Of a stretch of DNA of 64,000 bases, positions 17,573 through 25,518 are shown one piece after another. The notes under the pieces are model-generated. The model saw only the letters and a list, made by a program, of their open reading frames with translations. It ran no database searches and was not told the origin of the DNA. Source of the DNA: JASHPR01 sp963749145 (GTDB lineage: Bacteria; Actinomycetota; Actinomycetes; Streptosporangiales; Streptosporangiaceae); the NCBI GenBank assembly GCA_963749145.1, contig CAVVLN010000001.1:930001-994000 (forward strand). The letters run 5' to 3'. Position 1 is the stretch's first letter, and each line of letters opens with the position of its first letter. The translations under genes and the position numbers were made by a program.

Positions 17573-18739
17573 TCAGGCTGCGGCCGCCACGGCCGCCCAG
17601 AAGTCATCGAAGCCGTCGAGCGGGCCGGCCAGGCCCCGCTGGGTCAGCAGCACGCCGACGGTGCCGCGGGCCGGGTCGACGCGCGCGCTGGTCCCGGTGC
17701 CGCCGTCCCAGCCCCAGCGGCCCGGCGCCATCCACGGCTCGGCGGCGCTGACATCCACTGCGGTGCCCAGGCCCCACGATCGGCCGGGGCCGACGATCGG
17801 CCGCGCCTGCCGCCGCTGCTCGTCCGTCAGCGCGTCCGCGGTCATCTGCGCGACCGACGCGGAGGTCAGCACCGGCGCGCCGCCGTCCGCGAGCGCGGCG
17901 AAGAACCGCAGCAGGTCGAGTGCGGTGGACACCAGCCCGGAGCTCAGTTCCTCGAAGGCGGGCGCGCGGGCGAAGGCACCGTCCGGCGGGTCCAGCACCT
18001 CCAGCCCGCCCGGGCCTGGCCGGTAGGCCGTGGCCAGGCGGCCGGGGTCGGCGGCCTGGAAGCCCGTGTCGGTCATGCCCAGCGGCCCGGTGATCCGCTC
18101 GGCGAGCAGGTCGGACAGCGGCCGGCCGGTGACCCGGGTCAGCAGCACCCCGGCCAGGTCGAGCCCGGTGTCGTACAGCCATCCCTCCCCCGGCTGGAAG
18201 GCCAGCGGCAGCCCGGCCACCCGGGCCACGAACTCGTCCCCGGACATCGGCGGAGTCAGCGGCCCGGGGTAGACGCCCCGGTCCAGCATGGCCGCCTGGA
18301 GCGGGGTCTCCTCCAGCACCGCGCCCCAGCCGGACGTCAAGGCCAGCAGGTGCCGGACGGTGACCGGCCGCCGGGCCGGCGTGGTGCGGTCGAGCGGGCC
18401 GGCCGGATCGGCCAGGACCCGCGGGCCGGCTGCCTCGGGCAGCGAGCGGCCGACCGGGTCGTCGAGCGCCAGCACCCCGTCCTGCACGAGGCTGAGCGTG
18501 AGGGCGGCTCCGACCGGCTTGGTGACCGAGGCGATGCGCAGCAGCGTGTCCTCACGCATGGGCGCGCTCAGCGGATCGAGGGCGGTGCGGCCGCCGGCCC
18601 GGACCGCGACCTGCCCGCCGATCCGGACCGCGGCCACGTAGCCCGGGATCCGGCCGGACGCCACCTGTGCGTCCGGTACCTGCCACACGCTGTCGAAACG
18701 GGTACCTGCCGCCGCGCCGCGGCTCGCCTGCTGTGTCAT
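17573..18739 (-). CDS. Serine hydrolase of the beta-lactamase class C / esterase family
   Basis: 388 residues. Catalytic motif SVTK (about 70-73) after RIASVTKPVG, second motif YDT in GEGWLYDTGLDLAG where YxN is usual, and a late WDGGTGTS in place of the KTG/HxG box. No signal peptide is visible, so it is probably a cytosolic esterase or peptidase rather than a secreted resistance beta-lactamase. ATG at 18737-18739 with a GAGGG-type site upstream. Stands alone between moaA and the divergent flavoenzyme; no pathway link is evident. Confidence 0.85.
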   Translation of the reverse strand: MTQQASRGAAAGTRFDSVWQVPDAQVASGRIPGYVAAVRIGGQVAVRAGGRTALDPLSAPMREDTLLRIASVTKPVGAALTLSLVQDGVLALDDPVGRSLPEAAGPRVLADPAGPLDRTTPARRPVTVRHLLALTSGWGAVLEETPLQAAMLDRGVYPGPLTPPMSGDEFVARVAGLPLAFQPGEGWLYDTGLDLAGVLLTRVTGRPLSDLLAERITGPLGMTDTGFQAADPGRLATAYRPGPGGLEVLDPPDGAFARAPAFEELSSGLVSTALDLLRFFAALADGGAPVLTSASVAQMTADALTDEQRRQARPIVGPGRSWGLGTAVDVSAAEPWMAPGRWGWDGGTGTSARVDPARGTVGVLLTQRGLAGPLDGFDDFWAAVAAAA

Positions 18740-18948
18740 CCGCCCTCCCTCAAGGGTCCGGCACTATGACGGACGCCGGGGCCGGAACTCATCGCCCGGC
18801 GGGCGGCGACGGTCAGGCCACGTGCTCGGCGCGGCTGGCGTCGGCGGGCCGCTGGCGCTGGTAGCCGCGGTGCATCCGCGCGGACGAGATCAGGAAGCCG
18901 GCGCCAGTTAACTCGGCGTTATCGGCGCATGACGATATAACAGGGATC

Positions 18949-20091
18949 ATGACTGTGGACGGCGCCATCTGGCGCGACCAGCTCACGGCGGCCGAGCGGG
19001 CGGCGCTCGGCCGCGGCCACGGATCCATCGCCGACCCGCGCCCGGACATCCTGGTCGTCGGCGGCGGGATCATGGGCATCGCCACGGCCGCGGCCTGCAC
19101 CGACGCCGGGCTCGGCTCGGTGCTGCTGATCGAGACCGGGCGCCTGGGCACCGGCGCCACCGGAGGGGCGAGCGGCCTGCTGATCCCGGAGCCGCACCGG
19201 TGGAGCGATCCGGAGCCGCTGGTGGACCTGGAGCAGGCCAGCCTGGAACGGTGGCGGGAGCTCGAGCAGCGGCTGCCCCGCGGGGTCGGGCTCATCGACA
19301 TCGACTGGATCGGGCTGGCGCCGCATCCCGGCGGCTTTGCCGCGCACCAGCCGCCGGCGGTGGAGTGGCTGGCCCCGGGCCAGGTCGAGCAGCTCATGCC
19401 GAACCTGTCCCGGTCCATGGAGGGCGCGCTGATCCGCCGGCAGGCCCGGGTCAACCCGCTGCGCGCGGTGGCCAGGCTGGCTGAGGGACTGCCGGCCGTC
19501 GCCACCGGGGTCGCCGCGACCGGGGTCACCATCCGCGGCGACCGGCTGGTGACGGTGACCACGTCGGCCGGCGACATCGACCCGGGGGTGGTGGTCTTCG
19601 CCACCGGCCAGCCGCCGGTCCTCGACGGACTGCCGCTGGCCATCCCGTCCGACCGGGTCAAGGGTCACCTGCTGGTCACCGAGCCCGCGCCGGTCCGGCT
19701 GCCGGGCATCGTCGCGCCGGTGGCCACCCAGCTCGAGGACGGCCGGCTGCTGGCCGGCGGGACCTTCGACATCGGCGACGAGGACCCGGCGGTGCAGGCC
19801 GACGTGATCCAGTCGATCATGGACGGCCTGGTCGCCGCGCTGCCCGCGACCAAGGGCCTTCCGATCGCCTACCAGTGGTGCTGCTTCCGGCCCCGCCATC
19901 CCGACCGGCGGCCGGTCATCGACCGCGTCCCCGGACTCGACAACGCGTGGCTGACCTCGGGGCACTTCAGGACCGGGATACTCAACGCCCCGGCCACCGC
20001 GGCCGTGCTCGCGCGCTGGATCTCGGCCGCCCAGCCGCCGGCCGAGCCGGGTACCTGGTCCGCGACGCGGTTCAGCCGACGGGCCGGCTGA
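18949..20091 (+). CDS. FAD-dependent oxidoreductase, DAO (glycine/D-amino-acid oxidase) family
   Basis: 380 residues. Rossmann motif LVVGGGIMGIATAAACTDAG (about 36-55), FAD-binding GTGATGGASGLL, and the C-terminal FAD-binding stretch around WLTSGHFRTGILNAPATA. The family oxidises secondary or D-amines such as glycine, sarcosine or D-amino acids. The substrate is not decided; ThiO-like glycine oxidase is one possibility. ATG at 18949; a -10-like TATAAC at 18936-18941 puts the transcription start on the start codon. Its 3' end overlaps the convergent selB by 20 bases. Confidence 0.87.
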   Translation: MTVDGAIWRDQLTAAERAALGRGHGSIADPRPDILVVGGGIMGIATAAACTDAGLGSVLLIETGRLGTGATGGASGLLIPEPHRWSDPEPLVDLEQASLERWRELEQRLPRGVGLIDIDWIGLAPHPGGFAAHQPPAVEWLAPGQVEQLMPNLSRSMEGALIRRQARVNPLRAVARLAEGLPAVATGVAATGVTIRGDRLVTVTTSAGDIDPGVVVFATGQPPVLDGLPLAIPSDRVKGHLLVTEPAPVRLPGIVAPVATQLEDGRLLAGGTFDIGDEDPAVQADVIQSIMDGLVAALPATKGLPIAYQWCCFRPRHPDRRPVIDRVPGLDNAWLTSGHFRTGILNAPATAAVLARWISAAQPPAEPGTWSATRFSRRAG

Positions 20092-22069
20092 CCAGCCGGC
20101 GGCGGTCGTCGGGCAGGCGCAGCGTGATGCCGGCCCGGTCCAGGAACTCCAGCAGCGGGATGGCGACCCGGCGGGTGGTCCCCAGCGCCACCCGGGCCTC
20201 GGCGGCGGTGAAGGGCTGCGGCAGGCCGGCCAGGACGCTGGCCGCCAGCGCGTCGGCGCCGGGCGCCAGCACGATCTGATCGCTGACCCGCAGCAGCAGC
20301 CCGGCCCGCTCGGCCGCGGCGATCGCGCGCAGGTCGAGGCCGAGGTGGCGGAGCCGGTCGGCGTCGGGCGAGGCGAAGGGAGCCACGGCCAGGTCGGCCA
20401 GGAGTACCTGCACCGCGGCCGTGACGGCGGCCGGCAGTTGCGGGCCTGCGCCCGGCTGCGCGGTGATCTGGACCAGGCCGTCGCGGACCCGCAGCGGCGG
20501 CTGGATCAGGGCGTCGACCAGGCGCCGGTCGGGTAGGCCGAGGGCGGCGCGGGCCGCCTCGAGCGGCAGGCCGGGCGCCAGCGGCTCCCGGGCGAGCTGC
20601 GCGGTGACCGCCTCGCTGAGGCGGCTGGCCAGGTCGGCCCAGTGGCCGGGGTCCGCGAGCCATTCCCCGCTGACCGGCTCCGGGTGCTCGCTGATGCCCA
20701 TGGCCAGCAGCGCGCTCGCGCGCAGCAGCCCGTGCCGGCGCAGCAGGTCGGCGGCGGCAGGCTGGTCGGGCCACGAGCCGAGCAGCGCGGCCGCGGCCGC
20801 GCTGGCGCCGCGGCGGGTCAGCGGCGGCGGCGCCACGTCGAGCACGATCGCCCCGTGCACGGACGGACCGGGCCCGGCCAGATCGCGGGCCCAGGGCCGC
20901 GGCCCGGCCAGGCCGGGCGGTGCCGGCCGTGACGGCGGCGACTCCAGCGGCCCGGGCTCTGGCGGCCCGGGCTCTGGCGGCCCGGGCTCCGGCCGCCGGG
21001 CCTCCGGCGGCCCGCTCGGCACCGGCACCGCCAGCGGCCGGGCTCCGCGCGGCGCGGCCTTGCTGGCGCCGGCGTCGCGCAGCAGCACGCGGTCGCCGGC
21101 GTGCAGCGGGATCGGCTCGCGCAGCGTGAGCCGGGCGATGAGGCCGCCCAGCGGCCTGACCCTGGCCACCGTACGGGCCGCCCCGGCGTGCAGGGTCAGC
21201 GTCCTCGGCAGCCGCGGCGCGGAACCCGGGTCGGCCGGGGTCGCGGCCGCCCGGGTGAGCCGCACGTCGATGACATCGGTCAGCGTCCACCGGCCGGGAT
21301 CGACCAGCGCCATGCCCCGGCCGAGCCGCTCGTGGCTGATCCCGCGCAGGTTGAGCGCGGCCCGGGCCGGCCCGGTCAGCGCGTCGGCCGGCTCGCCCAG
21401 GGTCTGGATGCCACGCACGCGCACGGGCCGCATGGAAGGCGTGATCACGAGTTCGTCGCCGCGGCGCACCGTCCCGGCCGGCAGCGTCCCGGTCACCACC
21501 GTGCCGCTGCCCATCACGCTGAACGCCCGGTCCACCCAGATACGCACCGGCGCGCCCGCGTCGGGCACCGGCAGGCCAGCGGCCAGCCGGTCGAGCGCGC
21601 CGACCAGCGCGGGCAGGCCCTCCCCCGTAGCCGCGCTCACCGCCACCGCCTCCACCTCGCCCAGGCTGGACGCGGCGATCAGCCGCCCCGCCTGGGCCAG
21701 CGCCGGGCCGGGATCGGCGAGGTCCGCCCGGGTCACGGCCAGCAGGCCATGCCGGATGCCCAGAGCGTCGATCACCGCCAGGTGCTCGGCCGACTGCGGC
21801 ATCCAGCCCTCATCGGCGGCGACCACGAACAGCACGGCGGGGACCGGGCCCACCCCAGCCAGCATGTTCGTGACGAACCGCTCGTGCCCCGGCACGTCGA
21901 CAAAGGCCAGCCGCTCGCCGGACGGCAGGGTCAGCCAGGCGTAGCCCAGATCGATCGTGAGGCCGCGGCGGTGCTCGGCCTCCCACCGGTCGGGGTCCAT
22001 CCCGGTCAGCGCCCGCACCAGGGTCGACTTGCCGTGGTCGACGTGACCCGCAGTCGCGATCACCTGCAT
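20072..22069 (-). CDS. selB: Selenocysteine-specific translation elongation factor SelB
   Basis: Delivers Sec-tRNA to UGA codons marked by a SECIS element. 665 residues from ATG at 22067-22069 (MQVIATAGHVDHGKSTLVRAL). G-domain motifs: G1 GHVDHGKS, G2 RGLTIDLGYAW (SelB-type), G3 DVPGHERF, and ARADL-type G4 written VTRAD. Domains II-III run to about residue 340; then a roughly 75-residue Pro/Gly linker with PEPGP repeats replaces normal spacing. The C-terminal half holds winged-helix repeats that read SECIS (GLLRASALLAMGI..., FTAAEARVALGTTRRVAIPLLEFLDRAGIT). Coupled to the upstream selA stump (TGATATG); no independent ribosome site is visible. Confidence 0.95.
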   Translation of the reverse strand: MQVIATAGHVDHGKSTLVRALTGMDPDRWEAEHRRGLTIDLGYAWLTLPSGERLAFVDVPGHERFVTNMLAGVGPVPAVLFVVAADEGWMPQSAEHLAVIDALGIRHGLLAVTRADLADPGPALAQAGRLIAASSLGEVEAVAVSAATGEGLPALVGALDRLAAGLPVPDAGAPVRIWVDRAFSVMGSGTVVTGTLPAGTVRRGDELVITPSMRPVRVRGIQTLGEPADALTGPARAALNLRGISHERLGRGMALVDPGRWTLTDVIDVRLTRAAATPADPGSAPRLPRTLTLHAGAARTVARVRPLGGLIARLTLREPIPLHAGDRVLLRDAGASKAAPRGARPLAVPVPSGPPEARRPEPGPPEPGPPEPGPLESPPSRPAPPGLAGPRPWARDLAGPGPSVHGAIVLDVAPPPLTRRGASAAAAALLGSWPDQPAAADLLRRHGLLRASALLAMGISEHPEPVSGEWLADPGHWADLASRLSEAVTAQLAREPLAPGLPLEAARAALGLPDRRLVDALIQPPLRVRDGLVQITAQPGAGPQLPAAVTAAVQVLLADLAVAPFASPDADRLRHLGLDLRAIAAAERAGLLLRVSDQIVLAPGADALAASVLAGLPQPFTAAEARVALGTTRRVAIPLLEFLDRAGITLRLPDDRRRLVSRPVG
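20939..20997. repeat. 15-base minisatellite inside selB linker
   Basis: Tandem units of GGCCCGGGCTCTGGC (encoding PEPGP on the minus strand) in about four copies, the last ones diverged. The length is a multiple of three, so the selB frame is kept. It marks the proline-rich linker between the elongation-factor body and the SECIS-binding wings. Confidence 0.85.
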
Positions 22070-22070
22070 A

Positions 22071-22205
22071 TCAGGAGCGATCTGACCGGTCGGCGGCCGG
22101 GATCCGTCCGCGGCCAAGCCGCCGCTGCGCGTCGGCCAGCCGGGGATCGGTCAGGACCACGTCGGTACGCGGAACAAGCCTGCGCGGGTCCACGAGCGTG
22201 ACCAT
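22071..22205 (-). pseudogene. selA: Truncated selA remnant (L-seryl-tRNA(Sec) selenium transferase N-terminus only)
   Basis: 44-codon frame: MVTLVDPRRLVPRTDVVLTDP then RLADAQRRLGRGR, matching the N-terminal segment of actinobacterial SelA (DPRR-PRTD-LLADPRLA-ARLG). It is followed at once by out-of-family residues and a stop that overlaps the selB start. Full SelA is about 430-470 residues and contains a PLP-lysine domain; none of that is present here. The position directly before selB is where selA normally sits, so about 1.2 kb appears deleted, in the genome or in the assembly. Identification rests on recalled family sequence, not a search. Confidence 0.62.
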
Positions 22206-22343
22206 ACCTGCCTGGCGCGCCGGGTCGGCCAACGCTTGGAGGGGCGTATCCGGGCATTTACCAGGGCTTTGCATAATGGGCCGCCCGCCGGGTACCCATC
22301 TTGTGCGAGTCTTAATCCTCCGATTACGGAGGGAGTGAGCGCT

Positions 22344-23072
22344 ATGGCAGTCGTAGCTCGCATTCCGCGCACCCGCGGCGGGGTGACCGGGGTGCTCTTG
22401 ATCCTGCTGGGCGCCTGGGGCGGCCTGGCCCCGTTCGTCGGCCCTTACTTCCGTTTCGCCTACACGCCGGACAAGACCTGGGCGTACACCTCGGGCCGGC
22501 TGTGGCTGTCGATCGTGCCCGGTGCGGCCGCGCTGGTCGGCGGGCTGCTGGTGGCGACGACCGCGCACCGGGCGGTCGGCTGCTTCGGCGGGCTGCTCGC
22601 CGCGCTCGGCGGGGCCTGGTTCATCGTCGGCGGCCCGCTCATCGCGCTGGCGGTCACGAACGGCTCGATCAGGCCGGGGTCGCCGCTGGCGGGTCCGCTC
22701 GGGTCGCTCTCCTCGGCGTGGCGGGTGTTCCTCGAGGGGCTTGGCTTCTTCACCGGCACCGGTGTGCTGATCTTGTTCTGCGCCGCGCTGGCGCTCGGCC
22801 GGTTCTCCGTCGTCGGCACCAGGGACGTGGCCCTGGCCGAGGCCGCGGAGCCGGCCGAGGTGTACTCGGCGCCGGACCCGGTGACGCAGGACGTGACGTT
22901 CCCCTCGGTGCCGTCGACGACGGGCCAGTTCGCCGCCACGGGCGGCAGCCAGTACTCACCGCCCGCCGGGGACGAGTCCACGACCGCGGCGGAGCAGTTC
23001 CCGACCACGACCAGCCCGTTCCACCGGCCGCCGCCGGACAGCCCCGGCCCGCTCGACGGCACCGGCAGCTAG
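22344..23072 (+). CDS. Membrane protein of unknown function with Ser/Thr/Pro-rich tail
   Basis: 242 residues from ATG at 22344 with GGAGGGA upstream. Four hydrophobic segments (about 14-32, 52-72, 80-103, 123-147) followed by a polar C-terminal tail of about 95 residues rich in Thr, Ser, Pro and Gly. Both ends are probably cytosolic. I do not recognise a family. The downstream 130 bases are a minisatellite, and the next gene is convergent. Confidence 0.75.
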   Translation: MAVVARIPRTRGGVTGVLLILLGAWGGLAPFVGPYFRFAYTPDKTWAYTSGRLWLSIVPGAAALVGGLLVATTAHRAVGCFGGLLAALGGAWFIVGGPLIALAVTNGSIRPGSPLAGPLGSLSSAWRVFLEGLGFFTGTGVLILFCAALALGRFSVVGTRDVALAEAAEPAEVYSAPDPVTQDVTFPSVPSTTGQFAATGGSQYSPPAGDESTTAAEQFPTTTSPFHRPPPDSPGPLDGTGS

Positions 23073-23076
23073 CGGT

Positions 23077-23199
23077 CCGGCGGCTAGCGGGACCGGCACA
23101 GCGGGACCGGCGGCTAGCGGGACCGGCACAGCGGGACCGGCGGCTGGCGGGACCGGCGGCTGGCGGGACCGGCACAGCGGGACCGGCGGCTGACGGTAC
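23077..23199. repeat. GCGGGACCGGC minisatellite between convergent genes
   Basis: Eight near-identical 14-16-base units built on GCGGGACCGGC, arranged partly as a 30-base higher-order repeat (CTAGCGGGACCGGCACA at 23084 and again at 23114). It fills almost the whole gap between a membrane-protein stop and an amidohydrolase stop; it may act as a bidirectional mRNA-end structure, which is inference. Confidence 0.85.
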
Positions 23200-23204
23200 C
23201 GGCG

Positions 23205-24062
23205 CTAGGCGTCCGGCTTGAGGTTGTAGACCCGGGTCGCGTTGCCCGCCAGGACCAGCGCCGCGGTCTGCTCGTCGGGGCACAGTCCGGCCACGGCGCG
23301 CGCGTTGCGCGCGATGCCCGGCACGCCGGGCCAGTCGGTGCCGAAGATCATGCGCCGGGTCAGTCGGGCCCAGTTGTGCCCCGCGTAGTACTGCCGCAGC
23401 CGGGACGGCGGCAGCCCGGACAGCTCGATCCAGACCCGGTCGCTGGACAGCGCCATGAACGCGGCGGCGTCATACCACCAGCCGCGGCCGCCGTGCGCCA
23501 GCACGACATCCAGGGACCGGAAGTCGCGCAGCACGTCGTCGAGCAGGATCGGGTCGGCGAACGAGTTCGACGACCCCGGGAACGTCGATGTGCCGCAGTG
23601 CACGACGACGGGCATCCGCGCCTCCTGGCACAGGGCGTACGCGGGATACAGGGCCCGGTCGTTGGCCGGGAACCCGCCGTGCACGGGATGCAGCTTCAGC
23701 GCCACCGCGCCCAGCCCGATCTGGCGCTCGAGTTCCTCGGCCAGCGGGTAGTGCAGGTGCGGGTTGATGTTGCCGATCAGGCGGAACCGGCCGGAGTGCC
23801 CGGTCAGCGGCAGCACGTCCTCGACCGGCTGGATGCCGGTGACCTTGGGGCTGTACTCGGCCAGCAGCAGCGCCACGTCAACGCCCTGCTCGGCGAGGTA
23901 CGCGTCGAAACGGGCCGGGTCGATCGTGCCGCCGGCATCGTAGACGAGATCCAGGGTCTCGGCATCGCCGAAATCGTGCGCCCACAACGTCCAGGCCGGC
24001 CGGAGCGTGGGCAGCCGGGCGGCGTGCACGTGCGCGTCGATGAGCGGCAGGCCGTCCAGCAT
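23205..24062 (-). CDS. Amidohydrolase family 2 (TIM-barrel metal hydrolase)
   Basis: 285 residues starting MLDGLPLIDAHVHAARL, with the metal-binding HxH motif at about 11-13, LKLHPVHGGFPAN (central His), VVHCGTSTFPG, VLAHGGRGWWYDA, and the distal IFGTDWPG that carries the catalytic Asp. Members include 2-pyrone-4,6-dicarboxylate lactonase, ACMS decarboxylase and other ring-cleavage hydrolases. It follows boxB by 31 bases on the same strand, so a step in aromatic breakdown is a reasonable guess; the actual reaction is unknown. Confidence 0.88.
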   Translation of the reverse strand: MLDGLPLIDAHVHAARLPTLRPAWTLWAHDFGDAETLDLVYDAGGTIDPARFDAYLAEQGVDVALLLAEYSPKVTGIQPVEDVLPLTGHSGRFRLIGNINPHLHYPLAEELERQIGLGAVALKLHPVHGGFPANDRALYPAYALCQEARMPVVVHCGTSTFPGSSNSFADPILLDDVLRDFRSLDVVLAHGGRGWWYDAAAFMALSSDRVWIELSGLPPSRLRQYYAGHNWARLTRRMIFGTDWPGVPGIARNARAVAGLCPDEQTAALVLAGNATRVYNLKPDA

Positions 24063-24093
24063 CAGCCCTCCTCCTCGGGCTCGCCCGGGCCGG

Positions 24094-25515
24094 TCAGGTC
24101 AGGTGCACGTAGTCGTAGTCGAAGGGCTTGCCGTTGATGCCGTTGCGGGGCGGGGCGATCCATGCCGCGATCTTCCCGCGTTCGTGGACCGGCCGCATCA
24201 GCGACCGCACGTGCGTCTTGTCCACGTCGGTCGGCAGCCACTCGCCCCGGCGGTACTCCCACTCCTCGGCCGGGATGCGCTCCCCGGCCGGCGTGACCTC
24301 GATGCCGGCGAACGCCCCGACCTTGCGGTTGAAGGCCACGTGCGGCAGCCGCAGCCGCTGGTCGAGGCCGGCCCGCTCGAGGATGCGGTTCCACCGGGTG
24401 ACCCCGGTCTGGCAGTCCGCGATGTACGCCCGGCGCAGGTCGGTGTTCAGCCCGGTCAGCGCGGCCACCTCGGTCCGCCCGATCTCGCCGTCCTCGCTGA
24501 GCGCGTCCACCATGATCGAATCGCTGGTGAGCCGGTGGTCGTCGCGGCGGCGCTCCTCCAGCCACCGCCCCTTCAGCCCGGCGGTGTAGTAGTTCGCCAC
24601 GTTCGTCGACGTCTCGCCGCCGAACAGGTCGAGCGACACTGAGTAGTGGAAGTTGAGGTACTTCTGGATCACGTCCAGCGGGATCCCGCCGCGCGCCGCC
24701 ACCTCGTCGGTGTCATGCTCCACCATCAGCTGCGCGGTCCGCTCGACCACGCGGTCCACGCCGGTGGTCCCGACGAACATGTGGTGCGCCTCTTCCTTGA
24801 GCATGAACTCGCAGGTGCGCGACAGCGGGTCGAAGGCGGACTCCTTCAGGGTGCCGAGCTGGTACTTGCCGTCACGGTCGGTGAAGTAGGTGAACATGAA
24901 GAACGACAGCCAGTCCGGCGTCTCCTCGTTGAACGCGCCGAGGATGCGCGGGGCGTCCAGGCTCCCGGAGTTGCGGCGCAGCAGCTCCTCGGCCTCCTCC
25001 CGCCCCTCGCGGCCGAAGTGGGCGTGCAGCAGGTACACCATCGCCCACAGGTGCCTGCCCTCCTCGACGTTCACCTGGAACAGGTTGCGCAGGTCGTACA
25101 GGCTCGGCGCGGTGGCGCCCAGGTTGCGCTGCTGCTCGACGGATGCCGGCTCGGTGTCGCCCTGGATGACGATCAGCCGCCGCAGGTCGGAGCGGTACTC
25201 GCCGGGCACCTGCTGCCAGGCCGGCTCCCCCTTGTGCTCCCCGAACCCGATCAGCCGTCCCGGGTCCCGCTCGGCCAGGAAGATCCCCCACCGGTAGTCG
25301 CGCATGGCCACGTGGCCGAAGTGGGCCCAGCCGGCGCGGCCGACGTTGACCGCGGTGCGCAGGTAGACGTCCTGGGTCGGCAGGGACGGGCCCATCGACT
25401 CCCACCAGGACAGGAAGTTCGGCTGCCACGACTCCAACGCCCGCTGCAGCCGCCGGTCGTCACGCAGGTCGACATTGTTCGGGATCTTCTCCGCGTAATC
25501 GGCGGTGGACGTCAC
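24094..25515 (-). CDS. boxB: Benzoyl-CoA 2,3-epoxidase subunit BoxB
   Basis: Diiron monooxygenase that epoxidises benzoyl-CoA in the aerobic box pathway. 473 residues, the expected size, with the BoxB opening (IPNNVDLRDDRRLQRALESW), diiron ligand regions NVEEGRHLWAMVYLL and LKEEAHHMFVGTTGVDRV, the YFTDRDGKYQLGTLKE block and the conserved C-terminus WIAPPRNGINGKPFDYDYV. Starts four bases after the boxC stop. The reductase partner BoxA and benzoate-CoA ligase are not in this window, so electrons must come from elsewhere. Confidence 0.96.
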   Translation of the reverse strand: MTSTADYAEKIPNNVDLRDDRRLQRALESWQPNFLSWWESMGPSLPTQDVYLRTAVNVGRAGWAHFGHVAMRDYRWGIFLAERDPGRLIGFGEHKGEPAWQQVPGEYRSDLRRLIVIQGDTEPASVEQQRNLGATAPSLYDLRNLFQVNVEEGRHLWAMVYLLHAHFGREGREEAEELLRRNSGSLDAPRILGAFNEETPDWLSFFMFTYFTDRDGKYQLGTLKESAFDPLSRTCEFMLKEEAHHMFVGTTGVDRVVERTAQLMVEHDTDEVAARGGIPLDVIQKYLNFHYSVSLDLFGGETSTNVANYYTAGLKGRWLEERRRDDHRLTSDSIMVDALSEDGEIGRTEVAALTGLNTDLRRAYIADCQTGVTRWNRILERAGLDQRLRLPHVAFNRKVGAFAGIEVTPAGERIPAEEWEYRRGEWLPTDVDKTHVRSLMRPVHERGKIAAWIAPPRNGINGKPFDYDYVHLT

Positions 25516-25518
25516 GGC

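Noticed and set aside
23077..23199. CRISPR-like array
   Set aside because: Units are 14-16 bases and directly abutting, with no unique spacers and no cas genes in the window; it is a minisatellite.
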